Positions 17,289 through 26,352 of a stretch of 64,000 bases of DNA are shown piece by piece. How positions within the stretch are numbered: the stretch's first letter is position 1; each line of letters opens with the position of its first letter. Both the position numbers and the translations under genes were made by a program. Source of the stretch: Mesorhizobium sp. WSM3862. Its GTDB lineage: Bacteria; Pseudomonadota; Alphaproteobacteria; Rhizobiales; Rhizobiaceae. Below the pieces are notes generated by a model. The model was not told the DNA's origin. It did not search any database and saw only the letters and a program-made list of their open reading frames with translations. The stretch covers positions 434,001-498,000 of the forward strand of contig NZ_NSGE01000003.1 in NCBI RefSeq assembly GCF_002294985.1. Direction: 5' to 3'.

Positions 17289-19055
17289 TCAGGCGATCAG
17301 TGCCTTGCCGGCGGCGGCGAGGCTTTCGGCGCCGTCGATGACGCGCTCCTTGAGCGCGCGCGTCTCGCCTAGGAGGTTCTCGGCAAAGAAGCGGCAAAGC
17401 GCGACGCGGCCGCGGTCGGCTAGGCCGCCTTGCGCCAAATAAGCGCCGCCGGCGGCGAGCGAGATTAGGCGCAGATAGGGCGTGGCGCCAGCCATCGCGG
17501 CATCGGCCTTGCCGTCGGCCATCAGCCTTTGCAAGAAGCGGGTCGCCTCGTCGAGATCGGCAAGCGCGCGATCGAGATTGTCGGCGGTGCGGCCGAAACC
17601 CTCGATGTTGGAGGTGCGCACCGCATCGGCCATCGCTTTCAATTCGCCGATATAACGATGCACGTGCTCGCCGCCGCCGAGCGGCAGTTTTCGCGAGACG
17701 AGGTCGATCGCCTGGATGCCGTTGGTGCCTTCATAGATCGGCGCGATGCGGGCGTCGCGATAGAGCGCCGCCGCGCCCGTCTCCTCGATGAAGCCCATGC
17801 CGCCATGCACCTGGATCCCCAGCGAAGCGACCTCGACGCCGACATCGGTCGAAAAGGCTTTTGCCAGCGGCGTCAAAAGATTGGCGCGGTCGCGCCAGTT
17901 GGCGGCGGCCTCGCCCTCGGCGACACGGGCACGGTCGATGGCGTGCGCGCAGGAATAGGCGATAGCACGCGCGATCTGCGTCAGCGCCTGCATGGTGAGA
18001 AGATTGCGCTGCACGTCCGGGTGATGGACGATCGGCGCCATGCCGGACCCTGAATAATCAGATGCCTTGCCCTGCCGGCGCTCATTGGCATAGGCGATCG
18101 CCTTCTGCGTGGCAGTTTCGGCCACCGCAACGCCCTGCATGCCCACCGCGAGGCGAGCGTTGTTCATCATCGTGAACATGCAGGCCAACCCCTTGTTCTC
18201 CTCGCCGATCAGCCAGCCGATGGCGCCGGGCGTCATGCCCGCAAAACCGTCGCCATAGATCATGGTGCAGGTCGGCGAAGCGTGGATGCCGAGCTTGTGC
18301 TCGAGGCCGGAACAGAAGACGTCGTTGCGGGCGCCGAGCGAGCCGTCGTCATCGACCAGGAATTTCGGCACCAGGAACAGCGAGATGCCGCGCGTGCCGG
18401 CGGGCGCGTCGGGCAGCCTCGCCAGCACCAGATGCACGATGTTGTCGGTGAAATCGTGCTCGCCATAGGTGATGAATATCTTCTGGCCGAAGATGCGGTA
18501 GGTGCCGTCGCCGGCAGGCTCGGCACGGGTGCGCAAAGCGGCGAGGTCCGATCCGGCCTGCGGCTCGGTCAGGTTCATCGTGCCCATCCACTCGCCCGAG
18601 ACGAGCTTGGCGAGGTATTTGGCCTTCAGCGCCGCGGAGGCGTGCTTGTCGAGCGCCTCGACCGCGCCCATGGTGAGCGTCGGGCCGATGCCGAAGGCCA
18701 TCGCGGCGGAGTTCCACATTTCGAGCGCGGCGACGCCGAGCATGGTGGGCAGGCCCTGGCCGCCATATTGCTCCGGCCCGGACAGCGCGTTCCAGCCGCC
18801 TTCGATCCAGCGCCGGTAAAGCTCCTTCCAGCCCGGCGGCGTGGTGACGGCGGCATCCACAAGCACCGCGCCATGCTCGTCGCCGATCTTGTAGAGCGGC
18901 GCAACCTCCTCGCTGGCGAAGCGCCCGGCCTCGCCCAGGATCGCGTCGACCAGGTCCTCGCCGAGGTCGCCGAAGGTGCCGTCGTCCAGCGCCGGCTTCA
19001 GGCCGGCTACCTGCTTCAGCGTGAAGGCGATGTCCTCGACCGGTGCGCGATACAT
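17289..19055 (-). CDS. Acyl-CoA dehydrogenase (long form with C-terminal extension)
   Basis: 588-aa FAD enzyme introducing an alpha,beta double bond into acyl-CoA. Features: YRRWIEGGWNALSGPEQYGG, the flavin-binding LTEPQAGSDLAALRTRAEP and FGQKIFITYGEHD, ACMFTMMNNARLAVGMQGV, and EETGAAALYRDARIAPIYEG with the substrate loop. The extra C-terminal domain (after about 470) is the one typical of the about 590-aa acyl-CoA dehydrogenases. ATG 19055 has GGAGGAG nine bases upstream. A LiuR-like site lies 90 bases upstream; enoyl-CoA hydratase follows in the operon. Confidence 0.93.
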   Translation of the reverse strand: MYRAPVEDIAFTLKQVAGLKPALDDGTFGDLGEDLVDAILGEAGRFASEEVAPLYKIGDEHGAVLVDAAVTTPPGWKELYRRWIEGGWNALSGPEQYGGQGLPTMLGVAALEMWNSAAMAFGIGPTLTMGAVEALDKHASAALKAKYLAKLVSGEWMGTMNLTEPQAGSDLAALRTRAEPAGDGTYRIFGQKIFITYGEHDFTDNIVHLVLARLPDAPAGTRGISLFLVPKFLVDDDGSLGARNDVFCSGLEHKLGIHASPTCTMIYGDGFAGMTPGAIGWLIGEENKGLACMFTMMNNARLAVGMQGVAVAETATQKAIAYANERRQGKASDYSGSGMAPIVHHPDVQRNLLTMQALTQIARAIAYSCAHAIDRARVAEGEAAANWRDRANLLTPLAKAFSTDVGVEVASLGIQVHGGMGFIEETGAAALYRDARIAPIYEGTNGIQAIDLVSRKLPLGGGEHVHRYIGELKAMADAVRTSNIEGFGRTADNLDRALADLDEATRFLQRLMADGKADAAMAGATPYLRLISLAAGGAYLAQGGLADRGRVALCRFFAENLLGETRALKERVIDGAESLAAAGKALIA

Positions 19056-19143
19056 GTTTGCTGCTTCTCCTCCAGTGCGGCCAACCGTAGTCGCGGAGCC
19101 GAAGCGAGGCCATCCATTCTTGGGGTTGGCCTGCGTCCTTCTT

Positions 19144-19160
19144 TTTACGTAAACGTCAAA
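19144..19160. promoter_or_regulatory. LiuR-like (MerR family) operator
   Basis: TTTACGTAAACGTCAAA; its complement reads TTTGACGTTTACGTAAA, close to the TTGACGTTTACGTAA pattern known for LiuR, the MerR-type regulator of branched-chain amino-acid and acyl-CoA catabolism in proteobacteria. It sits upstream of the acyl-CoA dehydrogenase operon. The regulator itself is not in the window. Confidence 0.55.
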
Positions 19161-19305
19161 CACGCGAATTTTGCAAGCGTAGACTTCGTCGTCCACGGGC
19201 GGAGAGGTTCAGTCGCCGTTCCGGCGCTGAACAGCTCGCGGGTTGACAGCACTTCCTTAACCATAGCGGTTCAGGATCGTCCTCTGGTCAGTGGGGACAC
19301 CCTGA

Positions 19306-20466
19306 TTGAAAAAGCCGGCGCGCCCTCTTCGCCGCCTGGCGCTTCTCGCGGCTGCGGTTGCGCTGGGCACGGCGGCAAAGGCCTCGGATTTCTCCGAGCC
19401 GTGGAAGAATGCCGACCGCGCGCTGGTGATCGACGCCTACGAATACAACTCCATCGACTGGGCTGAGCTTGCCACCGACAAACGCATCGTCGGCTTCATC
19501 AACAAGGCGTCCGACGGGCTGCCGCCGCCCTATTTCTGCTTCGGCGACGAGACCGAGGTGAAGCTCTGCAAGGCGCTGTGGAAGCGCCATGCGGTGACGC
19601 GCGAGCTTTTCCAGACGCGCAAGGTGGTGGCGAAGGCGCTCGGCCTGAAATGGGGCGCCTATCACCTCGCCCGCCCCGGCAATCCGGTCGAGCAGGCCAA
19701 CAATTTCATCGATTTCGCCGAGCCGGCGCCGGACGATCTCATTGCCCTCGACATCGAGGGCATCGATCCCGCGCAATGGATGTCGCTCGAGGACGCGGAA
19801 GAATTCGTGCGCCAGGTGCATCGCCGCCTCGGTCGCTTCCCGGTGCTCTACTCGAACGGCAAGACCGCCCAGTACATCGCCGACAACCGTTACACCTACC
19901 GGCTGTTGTCGCGGCTGCCGCTCTGGTATGCGCGCTACAAGCCGGACATCGACGTGCATTTCCCGATGGGCAACTGGCAGGGTTACGCGCTCTGGCAGTT
20001 CGCGGCAAAGGCGAATTGCGGCCGCTTCAGCTGCCCCTATCGCGTGCCGGGCACGCCCAACGACATCGACGTCAGCGTCGCGCCGATGAAAGCCGATGCG
20101 TTGCGCCAGCAATGGGCCTTTGGCGGCTTGATCGACGTGCCGGCGGATTACCTCGCCTCGATCCCGGTGCCGATCCCGCGCGAAGCGGGCCTCGCCGGCA
20201 AGGTCACCATCACCTATGCCGATGTGGCGACGCCGCCGACCATCGAGGAAATGGTCGCGGTGCTCGGCGCGCGCTGGGAGAAATTCCGCGACGGATTTCG
20301 AATGCCGGTGGTCAAGACCGTGCCGCAGCGCCCGAGCTTCGGCATCGTGCAATATGTCGCCTGGAAACGAGCCGGACAGCGCACGCCCGAACAGCTCGAC
20401 GCCGCCTTCGCGGCCGCCGATCCGGTCAGCACTGCATCGACGACGCTCGACCACCGCAGGCAGTAG
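19306..20466 (+). CDS. Secreted GH25-like protein (lysozyme family)
   Basis: 386 aa. The N-terminus has a twin-basic signal peptide (RPLRRLALLAAAVALGTAA, cleavage near AKA). Residues about 35-250 show the glycoside hydrolase family 25 layout: ADRALVIDAYEYNSIDW, VGFINKASDG, KWGAYHLARPGNPVEQANNF, the DDLIALDIEGID acidic strand, and WYARYKPDIDV plus ALWQFAAKANCG. These suggest N-acetylmuramidase activity on peptidoglycan. The last 130 residues are an uncharacterised extension. Start TTG 19306 with GGGGA eight bases upstream. Divergent from the acyl-CoA dehydrogenase operon. Confidence 0.85.
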   Translation: MKKPARPLRRLALLAAAVALGTAAKASDFSEPWKNADRALVIDAYEYNSIDWAELATDKRIVGFINKASDGLPPPYFCFGDETEVKLCKALWKRHAVTRELFQTRKVVAKALGLKWGAYHLARPGNPVEQANNFIDFAEPAPDDLIALDIEGIDPAQWMSLEDAEEFVRQVHRRLGRFPVLYSNGKTAQYIADNRYTYRLLSRLPLWYARYKPDIDVHFPMGNWQGYALWQFAAKANCGRFSCPYRVPGTPNDIDVSVAPMKADALRQQWAFGGLIDVPADYLASIPVPIPREAGLAGKVTITYADVATPPTIEEMVAVLGARWEKFRDGFRMPVVKTVPQRPSFGIVQYVAWKRAGQRTPEQLDAAFAAADPVSTASTTLDHRRQ

Positions 20467-20478
20467 TCAACGGCAGCG

Positions 20479-21354
20479 TCAACGATGATTGCCCAGGCTG
20501 GCATACATGCCGGTGGTGCGGAACTGTGTGGGCGTGATGCCGTAGCAGCGGCGAAACACCTTGGAAAAATAGTTGGGGTCGTCGAAACCGCACAGAACAG
20601 CGACTTCCTTGACCGGCAGGAAATCGGTCTTGGTCAGCAACTTGGCGGCGCGCTGCAGCCGCTGCTGCAGGACGAATTCGGCCGGCGGCAATCCTTCGCT
20701 CTCGGCGAAGCAGCGCGAGAAATGGGCGCGGCTGAGGCCGCTGATTTCGACCAGCTCCGCCACCGGCAGCGGCTTGTCGAGATTGGAGTTGATGTGATCG
20801 ATGACCGGCTGCATGGCGCTCTGCTTCTCGGCGAAGGCGTGCGAGCCGAAGACATCGTCGTAAAGCGCCATCGCCGCCTCATAGGCGATTGCCGAGGCCG
20901 CGCCCGGCGAGGCGGCGCCCTTGATGAGGCGCAGGCTGCAATCGGCAAGGTGATCGATGGTCGCTGGCTGCAGCCGGAACACGGGACCTGAGACGCTGAG
21001 GATCGACTTGTGGACGCGCAGCGCCTCCTCGCCGTTCATCGATATCCAGAAATATTCCCAGCGGTCGCCCTTGGCCAGCCAGTAGCGATGGTTGTGCGGC
21101 ACCAGCACCAGCAGCGTATCGTTCGCCTGCAGGCGGTAATTGCGGCTTTCATAGCGCAATTGCCCAGTGCCGCTGATCGTATGCTGGAGCACGGTAAACG
21201 GGGTCTGGCCGCGCTTTCGCCCGTCCCAGTCGTAAGTCTCGTCCTCACGCACCTCGTAGCCGGTGCTGGTCGGCATGGCATGCAGGCGCTGGCGCCCGCG
21301 CGGCAGCGAAATCGTGCGCATCAGCTTTCCATTGGCAATCAGATCCTGCAGCAC
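20479..21354 (-). CDS. AraC family regulator of the alpha-galactoside locus (AgpT-like)
   Basis: 291 aa. The N-terminal half is a cupin-like sugar-binding domain (LQHTISGTGQLRYESRNYRL, LVLVPHNHRYWLAKGDRWEY). The C-terminal 100 residues carry the two helix-turn-helix motifs: LPVAELVEISGLSRAHFSRC and PVKEVAVLCGFDDPNYFSKV followed by FRRCYGITPTQFR. Start GTG at 21352-21354 with GAGGG eight bases upstream. It is divergent from the GH4/ABC transporter operon, exactly as agpT is in Sinorhizobium meliloti, so it most likely activates that operon in response to melibiose/raffinose-type sugars. Confidence 0.9.
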   Translation of the reverse strand: MLQDLIANGKLMRTISLPRGRQRLHAMPTSTGYEVREDETYDWDGRKRGQTPFTVLQHTISGTGQLRYESRNYRLQANDTLLVLVPHNHRYWLAKGDRWEYFWISMNGEEALRVHKSILSVSGPVFRLQPATIDHLADCSLRLIKGAASPGAASAIAYEAAMALYDDVFGSHAFAEKQSAMQPVIDHINSNLDKPLPVAELVEISGLSRAHFSRCFAESEGLPPAEFVLQQRLQRAAKLLTKTDFLPVKEVAVLCGFDDPNYFSKVFRRCYGITPTQFRTTGMYASLGNHR

Positions 21355-21370
21355 AAAATTACCCTCGAAA

Positions 21371-21414
21371 GCATAATCCTTCTCTGGCCGCGCCAGCGAA
21401 TAAGCGCATAATCC
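21371..21414. promoter_or_regulatory. Direct repeats, candidate AraC-family binding site
   Basis: GCATAATCC occurs at 21371-21379 and again at 21406-21414, 35 bp apart, in the shared region between the AraC gene and the GH4 operon. Same-orientation half-sites about 20-35 bp apart are usual for AraC proteins. Confidence 0.45.
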
Positions 21415-21572
21415 GGCTCACTCAAGAACGGGAAAGACCCGCGGTCGAGGAGCGGGCGGGAGGAGAAAGAGCCGGATTTCGGGCTCCAAATGGCGAGCGC
21501 GCCTGCCGGCGCGCGGCCATATCCTCCCTTGCTGCTCCTTGCCTAACATTCGATTGGATCGAGGTGAAGGTG

Positions 21573-23039
21573 ATGAGCTTCAAAATCGCTATTATTGGCG
21601 CCGGCAGCGTCGGCTTCACCAAGAAGCTGTTCACCGACATTCTCTGCGTGCCCGAATTCAAGGACATCGAATTCGCGCTGACCGACATCAGCGAGCACAA
21701 TCTCGGGATGATCCAGGCGATCCTCGATCGGATCGTGGAAGCAAACGGGCTGCCGACCAAAGTGACGGCGACGACCGACCGCCGCAAGGCGCTGGAAGGC
21801 GCGCGCTACATCATCAGCTGCGTGCGCGTCGGCGGCCTCGAAGCCTATGCCGACGACATCCACATCCCGCTGAAATACGGCATCGACCAATGCGTCGGCG
21901 ACACGATCTGCGCCGGCGGCATCCTCTACGGCCAGCGCAACATCCCGGTGATCCTCGACTTCTGCAAGGACATCCGCGAAGTAGCCGAGACCGACGCCAA
22001 GTTCCTGAACTACGCCAACCCGATGGCGATGAACACCTGGGCCGCGATCGAATACGGCAAGGTCGACACGGTCGGGCTCTGCCACGGCGTGCAGCACGGC
22101 GCCGAACAGATCGCCGAGGTGCTCGGCGCGAACTCGCCCAGGGAGCTCGACTATTTCTGCTCCGGCATCAACCACCAGACCTGGTTCATCGACCTCAGGC
22201 TGAACGGCCGCGCGATCGGCAAGGACGAGTTGGTCGCCGCCTTCGAAGCGCATCCGGTCTATTCGAAGCAGGAGAAGCTGCGCATCGACGTGCTGAAGCG
22301 CTTCGGCGTCTATTCGACCGAAAGCAACGGACATCTGTCCGAATACCTGCCCTGGTACCGCAAGCGCCCCGACGAGATCACGCGCTGGATCGACATGTCG
22401 GACTGGATCCATGGCGAGACCGGCGGCTATCTGCGCTACTCGACCGAGACCCGCAATTGGTTCGAAACCGAGTATCCGCAGTTCCTCGAAGCGGCGTCGA
22501 AGCCGATCGACCCTGCGAGGCGCTCCAACGAGCATGCCAGCCACATTCTCGAGGCGCTGGAGACAAACCGCGTCTATCGCGGCCATTTCAACGTCAAGAA
22601 CAACGGCGTGATCACTAACCTGCCGCAGGACGCCATCATCGAGTCGCCCGGCTTCGTCGATCGGTTCGGCATCAACATGGCCGCCGGCATCACGCTGCCC
22701 GAGCCATGCGCCGCCACCTGCATGTCATCGATCAACGTCCAGCGCATGTCGGTGCATGCCGCGATCGCCGGCGACATCGATCTTTTGAAGCTCGCCATGC
22801 TGCACGATCCGCTGGTCGGCGCGGTGTCGACGCCGGAGGAGGTCTGGCAGATGGTGGACGAGATGGTCGTCGCCCAGGCCGCCTGGCTGCCGCAATATGC
22901 GGACGCCGTGCCGGCGGCAAAGGAGCGACTTGCGAAGTCGAAGGTCAAGACCCGCGAATGGGCGGGCGCGGCGCGGCGCAAGGTGCGCTCGATCGAGGAA
23001 CTGCGCGCCGAAAAGGCGGCGCTGAAACAGGCCGGCTGA
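21573..23039 (+). CDS. Glycoside hydrolase family 4, alpha-glucosidase/alpha-galactosidase type
   Basis: 488-aa NAD+/Mn2+-dependent glycosidase, cytoplasmic. N-terminal Rossmann loop KIAIIGAGSVGFTKKLFTD; the GH4 metal/NAD site residues appear in NYANPMAMNTWAAIE, GLCHGVQHGAEQ and SGINHQTWF. It differs considerably from the second GH4 enzyme at 29188 and is longer, so it likely handles a different alpha-linked sugar (alpha-glucoside, galactoside or uronide). ATG 21573 is preceded by GAGGTG six bases upstream. First gene of the transporter operon. Confidence 0.9.
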   Translation: MSFKIAIIGAGSVGFTKKLFTDILCVPEFKDIEFALTDISEHNLGMIQAILDRIVEANGLPTKVTATTDRRKALEGARYIISCVRVGGLEAYADDIHIPLKYGIDQCVGDTICAGGILYGQRNIPVILDFCKDIREVAETDAKFLNYANPMAMNTWAAIEYGKVDTVGLCHGVQHGAEQIAEVLGANSPRELDYFCSGINHQTWFIDLRLNGRAIGKDELVAAFEAHPVYSKQEKLRIDVLKRFGVYSTESNGHLSEYLPWYRKRPDEITRWIDMSDWIHGETGGYLRYSTETRNWFETEYPQFLEAASKPIDPARRSNEHASHILEALETNRVYRGHFNVKNNGVITNLPQDAIIESPGFVDRFGINMAAGITLPEPCAATCMSSINVQRMSVHAAIAGDIDLLKLAMLHDPLVGAVSTPEEVWQMVDEMVVAQAAWLPQYADAVPAAKERLAKSKVKTREWAGAARRKVRSIEELRAEKAALKQAG

Positions 23040-23147
23040 GATTTCGGGCAGGCGGACCTGCAGGAGGCAGACCGCCGAAAACGGCCTCCAAAATAAAGAT
23101 CAAGCGGCGGGCAAGCAGCAGACGTTCAAAACATCTGGGAGGAGACA

Positions 23148-25232
23148 ATGAGGAACTTACACAGAATTGGCATTGCCGCCGGACTGGCGCTCGGCGTTTC
23201 TATTCCGGCGCTCACCGCTTTCGCTTCGGAACCGAGGATCCCGCCGGAGCCGGCGACATTCCCGGCCGAGGGCAAGATCCGTTATGTGGCGCGCGACTCC
23301 ATCCTGGAGTTCAAGGCGCTGCCCGACTATCACGAGCCGGACTGGGTGACGGAGAAATACGTCAAGACCGGCAAGCTGCCGCCGCTCAAGGACAGGCTGC
23401 CCAAGGAACCGCTGGTCTTCAAGACTGCCAACATGCCGGACGGCATCGGCGTCTATGGTGACACGATGCGCCATGTCATCGGCGGCAGGCCGGAAGGCTG
23501 GAACTACGGTGCCGGCCAGACGCAAGGCTGGGGCGGCATCGACATCGCGCTTTCCGAATGCCTGACACGCACCGCGCCGCTGTTCCAGGTCGATGCCAAG
23601 GACACCGAGCCGCTGCCGAACCTCGCCAAGAGCTGGGAATGGTCGAAAGACGGCCACAAGCTCACCATGCATCTTGTCGAAGGCGCCAAATGGTCGGACG
23701 GCGTGCCCTTCAACGCCGAGGACGTCATGTTCTACTGGGACGACGAGGTCGTCGACCCCAACGTGTCGCCACTGAACGGGGCGACGCCCGAAACCTTCGG
23801 CGTCGGCACGACGCTCAAGAAGATCGACGACTACACCGTCGAATGGACGTTCAAGGAAGCGTTTCCGAGGCAATATCTCTATGCGATGGCCTACGGCACT
23901 TTCTGCCCCGGCCCGGCGCACATTTTGAAGCCGCAGCATCCGAAATATTCGAAGAACACCTACGACCAGTTCAAGAATGCCTTCCCGCCGGAATACATGA
24001 ACATGCCGGTGATGGGCGCCTGGGTGCCGGTCGAATACCGCCCGGACGACATCATCGTCATGCGGCGCAATCCTTACTACTGGAAGGTCGACGAGAAGGG
24101 GAACCAACTGCCTTATCTCAACGAGCTGCAATACAAGCTCTCGACCTGGGCAGATCGCGACGTCCAGGCCGTCGCAGGCTCGGGCGACTTCTCCAATCTC
24201 GAGCAGCCCGAGAACTTCGTCGCCTCGCTGAAGCGCGCGGCTGACAAGAACGCGCCGGCACGGCTTGCCTTCGGTCCGCGGCTCATCGGCTACAATCTGC
24301 GTATGAATTTTTCCGCCAATGGCTGGGGCAACCCGGACGAGCGAGGCCAAGCGATCCGCGAATTGAACCGCAACGAGGATTTCCGCAAGGCCGTAACCAT
24401 GGCGATCGACCGCAAGGCGCTCGGCGACTCGCTGGTCAAGGGACCGTTCACCGCCATCTATCCCGGCGGCTTCTCCTCCGGCACCAGCTTCTATGACCGC
24501 AAGTCGACGGTTTATTACCCGTTCGATCTCCAAGGGGCCAAGGCCGAGCTCGCCAAGGCCGGTCTCAAGGATACCGACGGCGACGGCTTCGTGAACTTCC
24601 CGGCGGGCACCGCCGGCGGCAAGAACGTCGAGATCGTGATGCTGGTCAACAATGACTACACCACCGACAAGAGCCTTGCCGAGGGCGTCGTGGCGCAGAT
24701 GGAGAAGCTTGGGCTGAGGGTCGTGCTCAACGGGGTCAACGGCACGCAGCGCGACGCGATCCAGTATTCCGGCCGCTTCGACTGGCTGATCCGGCGCAAT
24801 GACCAGGAGCTCACCTCCGTTGTGCAGAACACGGAGCAACTCGCTCCGGTTGGTCCCAAGACCAGTTGGAACCATCGCGCGCCTGAAAGCGGCGAAGTCG
24901 ATCTGATGCCGTTCGAGAAGGACCTCGTCGACATCGTGAACAAGTTCGTCACGACGCAGGACAACGACCAGCGCGCCGACCTGATGAAGAAGTTCCAGAA
25001 GATCTCGACCGAGCACGTCTACAATGTCGGGCTGACGGAATATCCCGGCGCGCTGATCGTCAACAAGCGCTTCTCCAACATCCCGCAGGGAACGCCGATC
25101 TTCATGTTCAACTGGGCCGAGGATTCGATCATCCGCGAACGCGTCTTCGTCGCAGCCGACAAACAGGCGAAATATGAGCTCTTCCCCGACGAGCTTCCCG
25201 GCAAGCCCGGAGACAAGGGGCCGATGAACTAG
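23148..25232 (+). CDS. agpA: Periplasmic binding protein of alpha-galactoside ABC transporter (SBP family 5)
   Basis: 694 aa with a Sec signal peptide (about residues 1-26, AFA-S). The SBP_bac_5 fold of oligopeptide-type receptors is evident: LTRTAPLFQVDAKDTEPLPN, LAKSWEWSKDGHKLTMHLVE, GAKWSDGVPFNAEDV, PVEYRPDDIIVMRRNPYYWK, and KAVTMAIDRKALGD. Although this family mainly binds peptides, the S. meliloti AgpA protein in the same gene context binds melibiose and raffinose, and this protein is its probable orthologue. GGGAGGAG precedes the ATG. A long stem-loop follows the stop. Confidence 0.88.
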   Translation: MRNLHRIGIAAGLALGVSIPALTAFASEPRIPPEPATFPAEGKIRYVARDSILEFKALPDYHEPDWVTEKYVKTGKLPPLKDRLPKEPLVFKTANMPDGIGVYGDTMRHVIGGRPEGWNYGAGQTQGWGGIDIALSECLTRTAPLFQVDAKDTEPLPNLAKSWEWSKDGHKLTMHLVEGAKWSDGVPFNAEDVMFYWDDEVVDPNVSPLNGATPETFGVGTTLKKIDDYTVEWTFKEAFPRQYLYAMAYGTFCPGPAHILKPQHPKYSKNTYDQFKNAFPPEYMNMPVMGAWVPVEYRPDDIIVMRRNPYYWKVDEKGNQLPYLNELQYKLSTWADRDVQAVAGSGDFSNLEQPENFVASLKRAADKNAPARLAFGPRLIGYNLRMNFSANGWGNPDERGQAIRELNRNEDFRKAVTMAIDRKALGDSLVKGPFTAIYPGGFSSGTSFYDRKSTVYYPFDLQGAKAELAKAGLKDTDGDGFVNFPAGTAGGKNVEIVMLVNNDYTTDKSLAEGVVAQMEKLGLRVVLNGVNGTQRDAIQYSGRFDWLIRRNDQELTSVVQNTEQLAPVGPKTSWNHRAPESGEVDLMPFEKDLVDIVNKFVTTQDNDQRADLMKKFQKISTEHVYNVGLTEYPGALIVNKRFSNIPQGTPIFMFNWAEDSIIRERVFVAADKQAKYELFPDELPGKPGDKGPMN

Positions 25233-25256
25233 TTAACCTCCCTGACGAAGAGAACT

Positions 25257-25282
25257 CCGGTCGCGCCAGCTGGCGCGGCCGG
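25257..25282 (+). repeat. Intercistronic stem-loop after agpA
   Basis: CCGGTCGCGCCAG followed by its complement CTGGCGCGGCCGG, one G-U pair. It lies in the 112-base gap between the binding-protein gene and the first permease gene, where such hairpins commonly protect the upstream mRNA so that binding protein is made in excess. Confidence 0.6.
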
Positions 25283-25344
25283 ACAAAGCCAAATCTCCGG
25301 TAGCGCCCAGGGAGCGACCGGCCAGCAAAGGAAGCCGACCATCC

Positions 25345-26352
25345 ATGTTGCGATTCCTGCTCATGCGCATAGCGTCGGCGCTTCCCGTGCTCGCCATCTT
25401 GAGCCTGGTCACCTTCGCCATCATCCAGGCGCCGCCGGGCGACTATGCCGACTATATCAAATCGCAGCTCATCAACCAGGGCGGCGCCTCCTATGCCGAG
25501 GCGGATGCACAGGCCCAGGCCTACCGGAAAGAACACGGCCTCGATAAGCCGCTGCCCGTTCAGTATCTCAACTGGATCGGCGGCATCGTCACGCGCGGCG
25601 ATTTCGGCTACAGCCTCTACTACAACAGGCCGGTGGCGGACGTGGTCGGCGAGCGCCTGCCGCGCACGCTGCTCCTGGCGCTGGTCTGCCACCTGCTCGC
25701 CTCGGTGCTGGGCATAAGCTTCGGCATTTGGGCGGCGACCCGCCAGTATTCCTGGATCGACTCGACGCTCTCGGCCATCTCCTTCCTCGGCATGACGGTG
25801 CCGCGCTTCCTGATGGCGCTGATCATCGTCTACCTGCTGGTCTTCCAGTTCAACGTGTCGGAGATCGGCAGCTTCTTCTCGCCGCGATATGGCGGCGCGC
25901 CATGGTCGTGGGCAAAATTCCTCGACCTGGTCAAGCATGTCTGGCCGGTGGTGGCGATCGCGACCTTCGGCGGGCTCGCCTACAATATGCGCGTCATGCG
26001 CGGCAACCTGCTCGACACGCTCAACGCGCAATATGTCGAGACGGCCAAAGCCAAGGGCCTGACTGGCGGCGCCGTCGTGATGCGCCATGCCGTGCCCAAT
26101 GCGCTGCATCCATTGGTCATGTATCAAGGCGTGGTGCTGCCCTACATGCTGACCGGCGAGATCGAGACGGCGATCATCTTCGCGCTGCCGACCGTCGGGC
26201 CGGCGATCGTGGGCTCGATGGCGGTGGGCGACGTCTATGTGACCGCAACCTTCATGATGGTTCTGTCGGCGACGCTGATCGTCGGCAACATCATCGCCGA
26301 CATGCTGCTGGTCCTGCTCGACCCCCGCGTGCGCCAGTTCGGGGAGCACTAG
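25345..26352 (+). CDS. ABC transporter permease (DppB/OppB type)
   Basis: 335-aa inner-membrane permease, six segments. N-terminal MLRFLLMRIASALPVLAILS and the characteristic TFAIIQAPPGDYADY loop are those of OppB-type permeases; the EAA loop that docks on the ATPase reads AKGLTGGAVVMRHAVPNALH. It is the second gene of the alpha-galactoside transporter (agpB position). Its TAG stop abuts the ATG of the next permease without spacing, so the two are translationally coupled. Confidence 0.92.
   Translation: MLRFLLMRIASALPVLAILSLVTFAIIQAPPGDYADYIKSQLINQGGASYAEADAQAQAYRKEHGLDKPLPVQYLNWIGGIVTRGDFGYSLYYNRPVADVVGERLPRTLLLALVCHLLASVLGISFGIWAATRQYSWIDSTLSAISFLGMTVPRFLMALIIVYLLVFQFNVSEIGSFFSPRYGGAPWSWAKFLDLVKHVWPVVAIATFGGLAYNMRVMRGNLLDTLNAQYVETAKAKGLTGGAVVMRHAVPNALHPLVMYQGVVLPYMLTGEIETAIIFALPTVGPAIVGSMAVGDVYVTATFMMVLSATLIVGNIIADMLLVLLDPRVRQFGEH

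Noticed and set aside
20214..20504. Minus-strand frame of 96 codons at the end of the GH25 gene
   Set aside because: Antisense shadow with stop-poor GC-rich sequence.
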